DNA of 64,000 bases, taken from positions 124,001-188,000 of the forward strand of contig LDYB01000014.1 of assembly GCA_001442985.1 (NCBI GenBank). The letters run 5' to 3'. The DNA is from Armatimonadetes bacterium DC. GTDB taxonomy: Bacteria > Armatimonadota > Fimbriimonadia > Fimbriimonadales > GBS-DC. Below, in pieces: positions 55,349 to 64,000 of this stretch (position 1 is its first letter; the number at the start of each line of letters is the position of its first letter). The position numbers and the translations under genes were made by a program. The notes beneath the pieces are model-generated. The model saw nothing but the letters and a program-made list of their open reading frames with translations, searched no databases and had not been told where the DNA came from.

Positions 55349-56593
55349 ATGGCTGGGCGACACTTTAAAGGGTTGCTGCTCATCTGCGACGGCATGGGCG
55401 ACCGCCCCGTGCCCGAACTGGAGAACAAAACCCCACTGGAATATGCCAGAACCCCCACTTTAGACCGCCTTGCCCGCGAAGGGGAGTGCGGGCTGATGGA
55501 CCCGATTGCACCGGGCATTCGCGCGGGGTCTGACACCGCCCATCTGGCGATCCTGGGCTATGACCCCTACAAAGTCTATCAGGGGCGCGGTCCGTTTGAA
55601 GCGCTTGGGATTGGGATGGAAGTGCGCGGCGGCGATGTCGCCCTGCGATGCAATTTCAGCACCGTCGACGAGAACTGGCGCGTGATAGACCGCCGCGCAG
55701 GACGCATCACGGAAGGCACGCGCGAACTGGCGGAAGCTGTGAACGGCGTGGAGATTGAAGGCGTGCAGTGCTTTTTCAAAGAGTCGGTCGCCCATCGGGG
55801 TGCGCTGGTGTTGCGTGGTGAGAACCTCAGCCCCCACATCACCGATGTAGACCCCCATGCGGAAGGCGAAACGGTCGCCGAGTGCCAGCCGATAGACCCC
55901 AGCGATGCTGCCGCCGCACGCACCGCGCGCGTGGTGAACGCCTTCGTGCGCCTTTCGTATGAGCGCCTCAAGGACCATCCCGTCAATAAGGCGCGGGTGG
56001 AGCAGGGGCTACCCCCAGCGAATATTATCTTGCCGCGTGGGGCAGGCGTCGCTCCCCATCTGGAGCCGTTCCCCAAACGCCACAAGGTGCGCGCCTGCGC
56101 CGTGGTGGAGACAGGACTCATCCGCGGGATTGCGCGATTCGTTGGGATGGACACCCTCGACGCGCCCGGCACCACAGGCGGCGTCGATTCCGATTTGATA
56201 AGCATGGCGGAGACGCTGGCACGCGCGCTGACCGAGTACGATTTCGTGCTGTGCAATGTGAAAGCGCCCGATCTGTGCGGACACGACGGCAACCCCCAGC
56301 TCAAGGTACAGGTGATCGAACGCATCGACGCGATGGTCGCCCACCTGATTCAGCGCTATACCGAGCCGTTTTATCTGATTGTTACGGCAGATCACTCGAC
56401 GCCCTGCTCCGTGCGCGACCATTCGGGCGACCCCGTGCCCGTGTTGTTGCACGGACCCGACCTGCGCGGCGACGATGTGCTTCATTTTCACGAGCGCGCC
56501 TGTCAGGCGGGCGGCATGGGGCGTCTGCGCGGCGGCGACCTCGTGCCCATCCTGACCCAGCTGATGGGCGTGCAGGAAAAGTTCGGCGCGTAA
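55349..56593 (+). CDS. apgM: 2,3-bisphosphoglycerate-independent phosphoglycerate mutase, archaeal type
   Basis: GLLLICDGMGDRPVPELENKTPLEYARTPTLDRLAREGECGLMDPIAPGIRAGSDTAHLAILGYDP; VTADHSTPCSVRDHSGDPVPVL. Confidence 0.95.
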   Translation: MAGRHFKGLLLICDGMGDRPVPELENKTPLEYARTPTLDRLAREGECGLMDPIAPGIRAGSDTAHLAILGYDPYKVYQGRGPFEALGIGMEVRGGDVALRCNFSTVDENWRVIDRRAGRITEGTRELAEAVNGVEIEGVQCFFKESVAHRGALVLRGENLSPHITDVDPHAEGETVAECQPIDPSDAAAARTARVVNAFVRLSYERLKDHPVNKARVEQGLPPANIILPRGAGVAPHLEPFPKRHKVRACAVVETGLIRGIARFVGMDTLDAPGTTGGVDSDLISMAETLARALTEYDFVLCNVKAPDLCGHDGNPQLKVQVIERIDAMVAHLIQRYTEPFYLIVTADHSTPCSVRDHSGDPVPVLLHGPDLRGDDVLHFHERACQAGGMGRLRGGDLVPILTQLMGVQEKFGA

Positions 56594-56608
56594 AAAAGAG
56601 AGTCAACG

Positions 56609-57412
56609 ATGCGTCTCAAACTCGCGTGGGAAGAGAGCCTGCCTGCCGACACGCTCAGCTTCGATGTGCTGACCGTGCCCCTGAAGCGCGAGGGGGCAGA
56701 TAAGCCCGAACTTGTCTCACTGCTGGTAACGCTGGACCCCCAGCAGATTCGGTTCTGGCTCTGGGAAGGCAAGCGCTTTGAACCCATCCGCCAGCAGCGG
56801 CACATGCTTCAGCGCGACCTGTATTGCCTCTCCAACGGACCTCGGGGCAGGCGCATGATATACACCGACGGCTCCAGCTGGGAGTGGGGCGAGAAAACGC
56901 TCACGCAGGACATCCCCGCCCGCCGAATCCCCATCGGGCGCGTGGTGGACGACGAGGGCACTGAGCGCATCGTGTGCTTCGACCACGACTCGGGGCGCCC
57001 CTTCTACTATGTGCTGGAGAAGCCGCTGGAAGAGGACGAGTTTTTTATTGAGCCTGAAGAGGTTTACGCGGGCAAAATCCTGCAGAGTATTGTGATGAGC
57101 CTGCCACGGCTGGCGCAATCGTTCCGCAACTTTTATGCGAGTGGCTATCGGTGGCTTTGCCGATATCGGTGGAGCGCGAAGGAGCCGGCGCGGGTCTATG
57201 GCGTCGCGCCCGACAGGCTGGCGCTGCTGGAGCTGCGCCCTAATCGGCGCCCCTACAACGCATGGCAACTGAGTTTTCGCAGTCTCGGCGCCCCGCGCCG
57301 CGAGAACGCCCTCGTCGTGCGCACAGGCGATCCCAAAAATGAAGGGCGCACCATGCTGCTGGTCATGCGGGCGACCAACACCCAGGTGCAACTGAGTGCT
57401 TATTCGGTTTAA
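56609..57412 (+). CDS. Hypothetical protein
   Basis: 267 aa uninterrupted ORF in a tight 16-bp gap after apgM, with coding-like composition; no family recognised. Confidence 0.65.
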   Translation: MRLKLAWEESLPADTLSFDVLTVPLKREGADKPELVSLLVTLDPQQIRFWLWEGKRFEPIRQQRHMLQRDLYCLSNGPRGRRMIYTDGSSWEWGEKTLTQDIPARRIPIGRVVDDEGTERIVCFDHDSGRPFYYVLEKPLEEDEFFIEPEEVYAGKILQSIVMSLPRLAQSFRNFYASGYRWLCRYRWSAKEPARVYGVAPDRLALLELRPNRRPYNAWQLSFRSLGAPRRENALVVRTGDPKNEGRTMLLVMRATNTQVQLSAYSV

Positions 57413-57425
57413 GGAGGCAAACCTT

Positions 57426-58508
57426 ATGAAAGTCGGTCTCATCGGTTGTGGGAGTATCAGCGCGGTCTATTTACGAGTGGCACAGCGCTTCCCGATGATT
57501 GAGATTGTCGCCGCGGCGGATATTGTGCCTGAGAACGCTCAGCGCCGCGCCGAAGAGTTCGGTATCCCCAAAGTCTATACCCCTGAAGAGCTTTTGGCTG
57601 ACCCTGAAATTGAGGTGGTGCTGAACCTGACCGTGCCCAAAGCCCACGCGCCCGTGAACCGGATGGCGCTGGAGGCGGGCAAACATGTTTACTGCGAGAA
57701 GCCGTTCGGCGTGAACCGCGAAGAGGCGCGCGCCGTGCTGGAGCTGGCGCAGGCGAAGGGACTGCGAGTCGGCTGCGCCCCCGACACCTTTCTGGGTGCG
57801 GGACATCAAACCTGCCGTAAACTCATTGAAGACGGCGCGATTGGCGAACCCATCGGCGCGGTGGCGTTCATGCTCAGCCGTGGCGTGGAAAGCTGGCATC
57901 CCAACCCCGAATTCTACTATGAGGTAGGCGGGGGTCCCATGCTGGATATGGGACCCTACTACCTGACTGCGCTGGTGAACCTGATGGAACCCATGAAGCG
58001 CGTGGCGGGCATCAGCCGCATCACTTTCCCCACGCGCCTGATTACCAGCCAGCCCAAATACGGCAAGGTGATTCAGGTGGAAACCCCCACCCACATCACG
58101 GGCGCGATTGAGTTTCAGCGGGGCGCGATTGCCACCGTGATTATGTCGTTCGATGTGTGGGCGCATCGGCTGCCCTGTATCGAGATTTACGGCACAGAGG
58201 GTTCGCTGGGCGTGCCTGACCCCAACGGCTTCGGGGGAACCGTGCTGCTGCGCAAGAAAGACAGCCCAGAGTGGGTGGAAGTGCCCCACACGCACCCTTA
58301 CGCGGAGCAGAACCGCATTCTGGGGCTGGCGGACATGATTCTGGCGATTCAGGAGGGGCGCCCCCATCGCGCCAGCGGGGAGCTGGCATACCATGTGCTG
58401 GACGCCATGCTGGCGTTCAACGAATCGTCCGAGACGGGGGCACACCGATGGCTGGAAAGCACCTGCGCCCAGCCTGAGCCGATGCCTGCGGAGGGGTTGT
58501 CTGCTTGA
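57426..58508 (+). CDS. Gfo/Idh/MocA-family oxidoreductase
   Basis: MKVGLIGCGSISAVYLRVAQRFPMIEIVAAADIVPENA; GKHVYCEKPFGVNREEARAVLELA. Confidence 0.93.
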   Translation: MKVGLIGCGSISAVYLRVAQRFPMIEIVAAADIVPENAQRRAEEFGIPKVYTPEELLADPEIEVVLNLTVPKAHAPVNRMALEAGKHVYCEKPFGVNREEARAVLELAQAKGLRVGCAPDTFLGAGHQTCRKLIEDGAIGEPIGAVAFMLSRGVESWHPNPEFYYEVGGGPMLDMGPYYLTALVNLMEPMKRVAGISRITFPTRLITSQPKYGKVIQVETPTHITGAIEFQRGAIATVIMSFDVWAHRLPCIEIYGTEGSLGVPDPNGFGGTVLLRKKDSPEWVEVPHTHPYAEQNRILGLADMILAIQEGRPHRASGELAYHVLDAMLAFNESSETGAHRWLESTCAQPEPMPAEGLSA

Positions 58509-58529
58509 GAACCACAGGGAGCATGTTTT

Positions 58530-59729
58530 CTATTCATACCGCAACGCTTCCACAGGGTCTTTGCGGGCGGCGCGGTAGGCGGGCAGCGTGCCGAAGATAA
58601 TCCCCACAACGCCGCACACGCCCAGCGCCAGCACAATCGTGTCCCAGGTCACCAGCGGGTTCAGCACAGTCGCCCGATCCAGAATCACACAAGCCAACCA
58701 GCCGACGCCCACGCCCAGCAATCCGCCCACCAGCGCAATCATTGTTGCCTCCAGCAGGAACTGCCAGAAGATGTCGCGCTCGCGTGCCCCCACCGTCTTG
58801 CGAATGCCGATTTCGCGCACACGCTCGGTTACGCTCATCAGCATCACATTCATCACGCCGATACCCCCCACAATCAGCGCAATCGAGGTGATTCCCGTCA
58901 GCGCGACGGACACAATCTGCAACAGCAGAAACAGTCGGCTCAGCAGGTCTTCCTGAGTCAGCACGGAGAAGTCCTCGCTGCCGCCGTGATTGGTGCGCAG
59001 GGCATCGCGGATGCGCGCCACCAGCGCGGTCGGCTCCACATCGGGCGCGGTTTGAATCAGGATTCGGTGAATCTGATTGCTGCCCATCGCTTTCTGCAGG
59101 GCGGTCAGGGGCGCATAGATGGCGTACTCAAAGCCGCCGCTGCCGAACAGGGAACGGGTATACGACTCTGCCGTCACGCCAATCACGCGAAAGGGCTTGC
59201 CATTCAGGCGCACCCACTTGCCCAGCGGGTTTTCGTCGCCAAACAGCTGCTCGGCGGGTTTGGGACCCAGAATGCACACGGGTTGCTCCATCTCGGCTCT
59301 GGTGAAGAAGCGCCCGCGTGCCAGCTGGTGTGGACGCATCTGAAACCATTCGGGCGTCGTGCCCAGAATCAGCGCGGCGTCTGCCCAGCGCTCGCCCCGA
59401 CTCGCGCCGCCCGCCACAAACATAATCGGCGCCACCCGACGCACCCCCACCAGCGAGCGCACCACCTCCATATCGCTCTCGCGCAGGGTGCTCAAGCCGA
59501 TGAAGCTCATGGGGTTAAACGGGTTTTCGGGGCTGATGCGCCCCGGTAGCACAATCACCAGATTCACGCCCAGCGATTCGACCTGCGCCACCACCTCCTG
59601 CCGAACGCCTTTCGCCAGCGAGACCAGCACGACAATCGCCGCGACTCCGACCATCATCCCCAGCCCGCTCAACAGCGTGCGTCGGGGCGTCAGCCACAAC
59701 GATTCCAGCGCCGCCTGGAAACTTTTCAT
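58530..59729 (-). CDS. ABC transporter permease (MacB-like, FtsX fold)
   Basis: MKSFQAALESLWLTPRRTLLSGLGMMVGVAAIVVLVSLAKGVRQEV; GGIGVMNVMLMSVTERVREIGIRKTVGARERDI. Confidence 0.93.
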   Translation of the reverse strand: MKSFQAALESLWLTPRRTLLSGLGMMVGVAAIVVLVSLAKGVRQEVVAQVESLGVNLVIVLPGRISPENPFNPMSFIGLSTLRESDMEVVRSLVGVRRVAPIMFVAGGASRGERWADAALILGTTPEWFQMRPHQLARGRFFTRAEMEQPVCILGPKPAEQLFGDENPLGKWVRLNGKPFRVIGVTAESYTRSLFGSGGFEYAIYAPLTALQKAMGSNQIHRILIQTAPDVEPTALVARIRDALRTNHGGSEDFSVLTQEDLLSRLFLLLQIVSVALTGITSIALIVGGIGVMNVMLMSVTERVREIGIRKTVGARERDIFWQFLLEATMIALVGGLLGVGVGWLACVILDRATVLNPLVTWDTIVLALGVCGVVGIIFGTLPAYRAARKDPVEALRYE

Positions 59730-59936
59730 GCCGAAAATCCGTATTCTTGGGTAGCAGGAATCTCTGAAGCGATAGGGTATAATTGGCGTCGCAGGCGCGG
59801 TTTGGTTAATAGCATACCCGTCAGGGCTAAAGATTTTGACAGGACGCGCCGATAATAAAAACTGGGAACGAGTTCACCCCCCTTCCTTGGGGGTGGCAGG
59901 CTTTGCTCTCCTTTCACTGCCACCCTCCTTTTTCCT

Positions 59937-61496
59937 TTAACCTTCCGTGCTGGCTTCCAGATGTTCCAAATGCGCCTGCCACTGTTCTGCAAGCATGCGC
60001 GCCTGTGCATCGTAGGCTTTGGGGTCGCTCCATGTGTCGCGCGGGTTCAGCAGGTCGTCGGGCACATCGGGCACGCGGGTCGGCACTTCCAGCCCGAAGA
60101 TGGGATCGGTGCGACAGGGCACGCCCTCCAGGGCGCCTTTGAGCGCGGCGCGAATCATTGCCCGCGTGTAGCGAATGGGGATACGATGTCCCACGCCGTA
60201 GGGTCCGCCCGTCCAACCCGTGTTGACCAGCCATGCCTGCGCTTCGTGTTGCTCCAGTTTCGCGCCGAGCATCTCCGCATAGCGTTGGGGGTGCATCGGC
60301 AAAAAGGGCGCGCCAAAACAGGCGCTGAAGGTCATCTGGGGTGTCGTAATGCCACGCTCTGTGCCCGCCACCTTCGCCGTGTAGCCCAGCAAAAACATCT
60401 CCATCGCCTGCTCCACCGACAGCCGGCTGATGGGAGGCAACACGCCGAACGCATCCGCGGCTAAGAAAAACAGATGGCGCGGATGCCCGCCGACACTGGG
60501 AATCACCGCGCCCTCGATATAGTCCAGCGGATACGCCGCGCGCGTGTTCTCGGTGATACTCGCATCGGTGTAATCGGGCACGCGCGTATCGGGGTCTACC
60601 ACCACATTCTCCACCACGCTCCCGAAGCGGATGGCATCCCAGATTTGCGGTTCGTTCTCACGGGAAAGGTTAATACACTTCGCGTAGCAGCCGCCTTCGA
60701 AGTTGAACACGCCCGTATCGCTCCAGCCGTGTTCATCGTCGCCAATCAGCCGCCGCTCTGGGTCTGCCGAGAGTGAGGTCTTGCCCGTGCCGCTCAGCCC
60801 AAAAAACAGGGCGACATCGCCCTCCGCCCCCATGTTCGCCGAGCAGTGCATCGGGAACACACCCTGCTGCGGCAACAGATAGTTCATCACGGTGAAAATA
60901 GACTTCTTAATCTCCCCTGCGTAAGCGGTGCCTGCAATCAGCACCACGCGCCGCCGAAAATCGAGTGCCACCACCACCTCACTGCGCGTGCCGTCTATCG
61001 CGGGGTCGGTCTTGAAACCCGGCGCGGACAACACCGTGAAGCTGGGGCGGAAGTCGTACAGCTCTTCAGGCTGGGGGCGGATAAAGAGTTGTTTGGCGAA
61101 CAGGTTGTGCCACGCATACTCCGTAATCACGCGCACAGGCAGGCGGTAGCGGGGGTCTGCCCCGGCAAAACAGTCCTGTACGAAAAGGGGACGGTTGGCA
61201 AGGTACGCTGTCACCCGGGCAAGCAACCGCTCAAACACTTCAGCGGCCATCCGCTGGTTCACCGTGCCCCAATCAATCAACGCCTCATGCTCAGGGCGCG
61301 CCACAACAAACTTATCACGCGGGGAACGCCCCGTATATTGCCCCGTGCGCACCACCAGCGCCCCGTTGGATGCAAGCAACGCTTCCCCACGACGCACTGC
61401 ATGTTCCACCAGAGACGCCACTGAAAGATTCAAATAAAGAGGACTTGCCTGACCTAACAACACCTCAATTTCGGGATTTTCTGCAATCTGAGTCAT
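59937..61496 (-). CDS. pckA: Phosphoenolpyruvate carboxykinase (ATP)
   Basis: [62 protein letters not shown]. Confidence 0.97.
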   Translation of the reverse strand: MTQIAENPEIEVLLGQASPLYLNLSVASLVEHAVRRGEALLASNGALVVRTGQYTGRSPRDKFVVARPEHEALIDWGTVNQRMAAEVFERLLARVTAYLANRPLFVQDCFAGADPRYRLPVRVITEYAWHNLFAKQLFIRPQPEELYDFRPSFTVLSAPGFKTDPAIDGTRSEVVVALDFRRRVVLIAGTAYAGEIKKSIFTVMNYLLPQQGVFPMHCSANMGAEGDVALFFGLSGTGKTSLSADPERRLIGDDEHGWSDTGVFNFEGGCYAKCINLSRENEPQIWDAIRFGSVVENVVVDPDTRVPDYTDASITENTRAAYPLDYIEGAVIPSVGGHPRHLFFLAADAFGVLPPISRLSVEQAMEMFLLGYTAKVAGTERGITTPQMTFSACFGAPFLPMHPQRYAEMLGAKLEQHEAQAWLVNTGWTGGPYGVGHRIPIRYTRAMIRAALKGALEGVPCRTDPIFGLEVPTRVPDVPDDLLNPRDTWSDPKAYDAQARMLAEQWQAHLEHLEASTEG

Positions 61497-61648
61497 GTTG
61501 TTTTCGGTAATCATGTGCCTGTTCCTCCAGCATTCGCTCTTCTGTGAGCTGCCTGCACCGATGCAGGGCTATTAAAGGATACCTCGAATCGGGGCGGTTT
61601 TTAGAGGCGGATGTGCCCATGCGCGTGATCCCTCGGCTGTCGAGTCGC

Positions 61649-62566
61649 TCATGCCGTTGCCGCCTCGTGTAAGGGCACGATCCCTGGTTGCCAGCCTATC
61701 TCGCGGAGGGCGTCCAGATAGTCCTGTGGGGTTAGCGTATCGGGATGGCGTCCTGTCAATGCCACAATCACGCCTTCCATCACATTGGTGGCGAAGGTCT
61801 CGCCCTCTATCACAGGCGTGGTCGTAATCACCTGTGCCACCCCTGCGTTGCGCAGGAACTCGATATCGGCTTTGCGCACCGTGTTGGTCAGCACCACCTT
61901 ACCGGGCAGGTGATCGGGCATGTAGCGGTGGATGTAGTGCCAGTCGCCCGCAATCACATCCGCCTCATAGAAAAGCTTTGCGGCGCGGGGCGTGCGCTTC
62001 TCCTGCTTCTCGCCTGTCGGGTAGAACCACTGGAACGGCAGGCGCGTGATAATCGGCAGCAGCAGCCGCCCCAGCCACTCCACCGTGCGATACGAGCGAA
62101 TCGGGATAGGCACGCCCACCGCGAACACTAAGTCCCCATACACCACGCTTTTCGCCAGCTGCGCCAGCTCCTGCGCCATGCCGAACCGATCCACCGCGGA
62201 GACCAGCAGCACGCGCTTCTGGCCAAAGTCCAGCACGCCCTGCGCCTGGAGCCAGCGCACCGCCTCGCGCTCTAAGGTGTTTTTCAGACCGCTGCCGTCC
62301 ACCACGGGCGTCTTTTTGGCAACCGAGACCAGTTTCTGAATGGAGCGGAACACATAGCGGCGGTTGCCCACCCAGATATAGAGGTCGGCGCCGCCGATAC
62401 CCAGCGCGTCCACCTCGCCGTCCAGCTCTGCAAAGAGCTGCTGAAACCGTTTCAGGTCGCCGTCGGTGCCGATCCGCTCAATCAGGAACGGCTCGCCCCG
62501 CAGGGTAATTTCACTGCGCTTGTCGCGCTTCGAAGAACCCAGACTGACGGAAACGATGTGCTTCAT
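61649..62566 (-). CDS. Quinate 5-dehydrogenase-like conserved protein
   Basis: VSVSLGSSKRDKRSEITLRGEPFLIERIGTDGDLKRFQQLFAELDGEVDALGIGGADLYIWVGNRRYVFRS. Confidence 0.65.
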   Translation of the reverse strand: MKHIVSVSLGSSKRDKRSEITLRGEPFLIERIGTDGDLKRFQQLFAELDGEVDALGIGGADLYIWVGNRRYVFRSIQKLVSVAKKTPVVDGSGLKNTLEREAVRWLQAQGVLDFGQKRVLLVSAVDRFGMAQELAQLAKSVVYGDLVFAVGVPIPIRSYRTVEWLGRLLLPIITRLPFQWFYPTGEKQEKRTPRAAKLFYEADVIAGDWHYIHRYMPDHLPGKVVLTNTVRKADIEFLRNAGVAQVITTTPVIEGETFATNVMEGVIVALTGRHPDTLTPQDYLDALREIGWQPGIVPLHEAATA

Positions 62567-62573
62567 CAGCAGA

Positions 62574-62579
62574 AGGATA
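62574..62579 (-). promoter_or_regulatory. -10-like GGGTATCCT, 7 nt before ATG 62566
   Basis: Minus strand TAGCGGGTATCCTTCTGCTGATG. Confidence 0.5.
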
Positions 62580-62583
62580 CCCG

Positions 62584-62973
62584 CTATCGGGAGACCATCT
62601 TCACCTTGAACCGCGCCGTAACGAGTTGCGGACCCAGCGAACCTCCTGACACGCCCACCAGACCGAGATCTATGTCTTCAAAATAAAAGAAGGAGCCAAC
62701 GCCTCCATCAGGGAGCTGGAAACCGCCGTGAACCATCTTTTCGCTGGGCACACGCATAAAGCGTGGCTCGATCAGCGTCGGGTTCGGCTGACCCAGCGTG
62801 AACTGGAGAGTTATCATCAGCACCTTCTCAAGAAGTTCATCATGGTGTGGCTCGCTTTTCTGGATAAACTCGGGGCGGTCGCCAAAATATTTGAAGAAGT
62901 AGCGCATCACCCCCGCATGGCTGGACGCCGTTTGCAGGCGATATTTCAGCTCAGCGAAATGTTGCACGGTCAT
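62584..62973 (-). CDS. Hypothetical protein
   Basis: MTVQHFAELKYRLQTASSHAGVMRYFFKYFGDRPEFIQKSE; no family recognised. Confidence 0.55.
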   Translation of the reverse strand: MTVQHFAELKYRLQTASSHAGVMRYFFKYFGDRPEFIQKSEPHHDELLEKVLMITLQFTLGQPNPTLIEPRFMRVPSEKMVHGGFQLPDGGVGSFFYFEDIDLGLVGVSGGSLGPQLVTARFKVKMVSR

Positions 62974-63019
62974 GACTCGTTGCCTCCCTGCGTGGGGATT
63001 CGCCACGAGGGGTGCTGTT

Positions 63020-63232
63020 CCTGCTCCGTTGCAAGGACGCCAGATGGAACTTGATGCCCCCTGAAAGCGCGACGGCTAAAGCTGCTCTGTCGCAAAGATA
63101 CCTTCTGGAACCCACGATGCCCCCTGAAAGCGCGACGGCTAAAGCCGTTCCTAATGAACAAAGCCAGCCTCCGCTGGCTATATCAGCCGACGCAGGTCGG
63201 CTTCGTCTTATAGGAACGGCTTCAGCCGTCAG
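63020..63232 (-). repeat. Structured dispersed repeat, copy B (inverted relative to copy A, with a 63-bp tandem duplication)
   Basis: Reverse complement closely matches copy A (GACGGCTGAAGCCGTTCCTA...GCCGACCTGCGTCGGCT...AGCCAGCGGAGGCTGGCTTTGTT...TAGGAACGGCTTTAGCCGTC); GATGCCCCCTGAAAGCGCGACGGCTAAAGC at 63053 and 63116. Confidence 0.7.
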
Positions 63233-63643
63233 GGCACAGTCTCCAAGACGGCGCCCCTGTCAGAAAGCCTACCCCTCTAAGGAACCTCGTGGAGGGGGTC
63301 GTGGAATACCTGTGTTCCCATCCTTGCGACGGGGCAAGTAGACCTGTTCTGCAGGGGGGAGCCGAACTGTGACCTGCGGCAACCCCTGCTGCGCTTTGCC
63401 TCATTTGCGGGCGGCACTCTAACGCGGACGCGGTACCCTCAGCCAGACCGCCCGTTTCGCCCGCGCGTGATTGGTGTCGCGCCCCCACACCCCAACGAAG
63501 GTGCCACCTTCATCCTCTGATACCCCCCGCTTTTGTGATTCCGAACCCCCCTGACTCATGAGTCAAATTTCGCCCTTTTCGGGGGAGGTTCGGAATCCGC
63601 CCTTGCAATTTGGGTTCAAAAAGGGGTAGAATTGGCGCGTAGG

Positions 63644-63820
63644 GTCACGAAAGACCGCCCCTGTGCAGGGGATTGAAACAAACCCTGCAGCTCCCATTCG
63701 ATCCGGTTACAAATGTCACGAAAGACCGCCCCTGTGCAGGGGATTGAAACAATTCCCAAACTGGCAGCCGCCCTGAGATTATGAGTCACGAAAGACCGCC
63801 CCTGTGCAGGGGATTGAAAC
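63644..63820 (+). CRISPR. Three-repeat CRISPR array; 36-bp repeat GTCACGAAAGACCGCCCCTGTGCAGGGGATTGAAAC
   Basis: Identical repeats at 63644-63679, 63715-63750, 63785-63820; spacers 35 and 34 bp; ends in ATTGAAAC; internal CCCCTG/CAGGGG palindrome. Confidence 0.95.
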
Positions 63821-63952
63821 TGACGATCTTCACGGTTCCCCTTGCGAAGCAGGGGGAACCTCACGGAGGGGGTCTCGGATGGCGCGCGCCCTTATCCTCA
63901 CAACAGAGCAGTTGTTCCTGCTAAAGGCGAGGTATACTTTCACGCTGGTGCG

Positions 63953-64000
63953 ATGGTTCTGCGTGTATTGGCATTTATTGGTGTCCGAACTCTGGTGAAC
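63953..64000 (+). CDS. Possible CDS start running off the right edge
   Basis: TATACT -10-like at 63933-63938, then ATG GTT CTG CGT GTA TTG GCA... (MVLRVLAFIGVRTLVN), open to the edge; too short to assign. Confidence 0.2.
   Translation, partial: MVLRVLAFIGVRTLVN

Noticed and set aside
63537-63600. tRNA-like GGTTCGGAATCC with CAT in a palindromic loop
   Set aside because: Arms form one long inverted repeat rather than a cloverleaf; no acceptor stem or CCA context
63616-63864. 82-aa minus-strand ORF with repeated peptide SIPCTGAVFRD / FQSPAQGRSFVT
   Set aside because: Translation of the CRISPR repeats, not a protein
63804-63998. 64-aa ORF at right edge
   Set aside because: Overlaps the last CRISPR repeat and includes a motif related to the dispersed element; no coding support

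Overview
The window is a GC-rich bacterial chromosome segment, dense with housekeeping genes. The mix of PEP-CTERM proteins, futalosine-pathway MqnD, dockerin-like secreted proteins and broken-up ribosomal operons suggests an Armatimonadota-like thermophile, but this taxonomic guess is weak. Recognisable genes include birA, secE-nusG-rplK-rplA, glmS, an agmatinase-family gene, dnaE, thyX, pyrH-frr-uppS, a PduO-type adenosyltransferase, ygfZ, mqnD, pyrG, recX, rny, a riboflavin synthase, der, apgM and pckA. Accessory content includes two PEP-CTERM proteins, three secreted proteins sharing a duplicated dockerin-like tail with two recurring Cys positions, a SARP/BTAD ATPase regulator beside a sigma-factor gene, a tandem macro-domain protein, an RNase H/UvrD-like helicase pair opposite HEAT and TPR/OB-fold genes, a structured dispersed repeat, and a 3-repeat CRISPR array at the right edge with no cas genes in view. 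The observations most worth checking are: (1) a GGGTAT(A/C)CT -10-like motif 6-9 nt upstream of many start codons, suggesting leaderless transcripts and very compact divergent promoters; (2) 9-bp direct repeats at 11-bp spacing between the SARP-like regulator and the sigma gene; (3) the shared dockerin-like tail, and a related ectodomain carrying either that tail or PEP-CTERM; (4) a nested-hairpin dispersed element; (5) a head-to-head junction where two genes both lack their 5' halves; (6) two reading frames interrupted by in-frame TAG codons. No tRNA or rRNA gene was recognised. All calls come from reading the sequence, without database searches.
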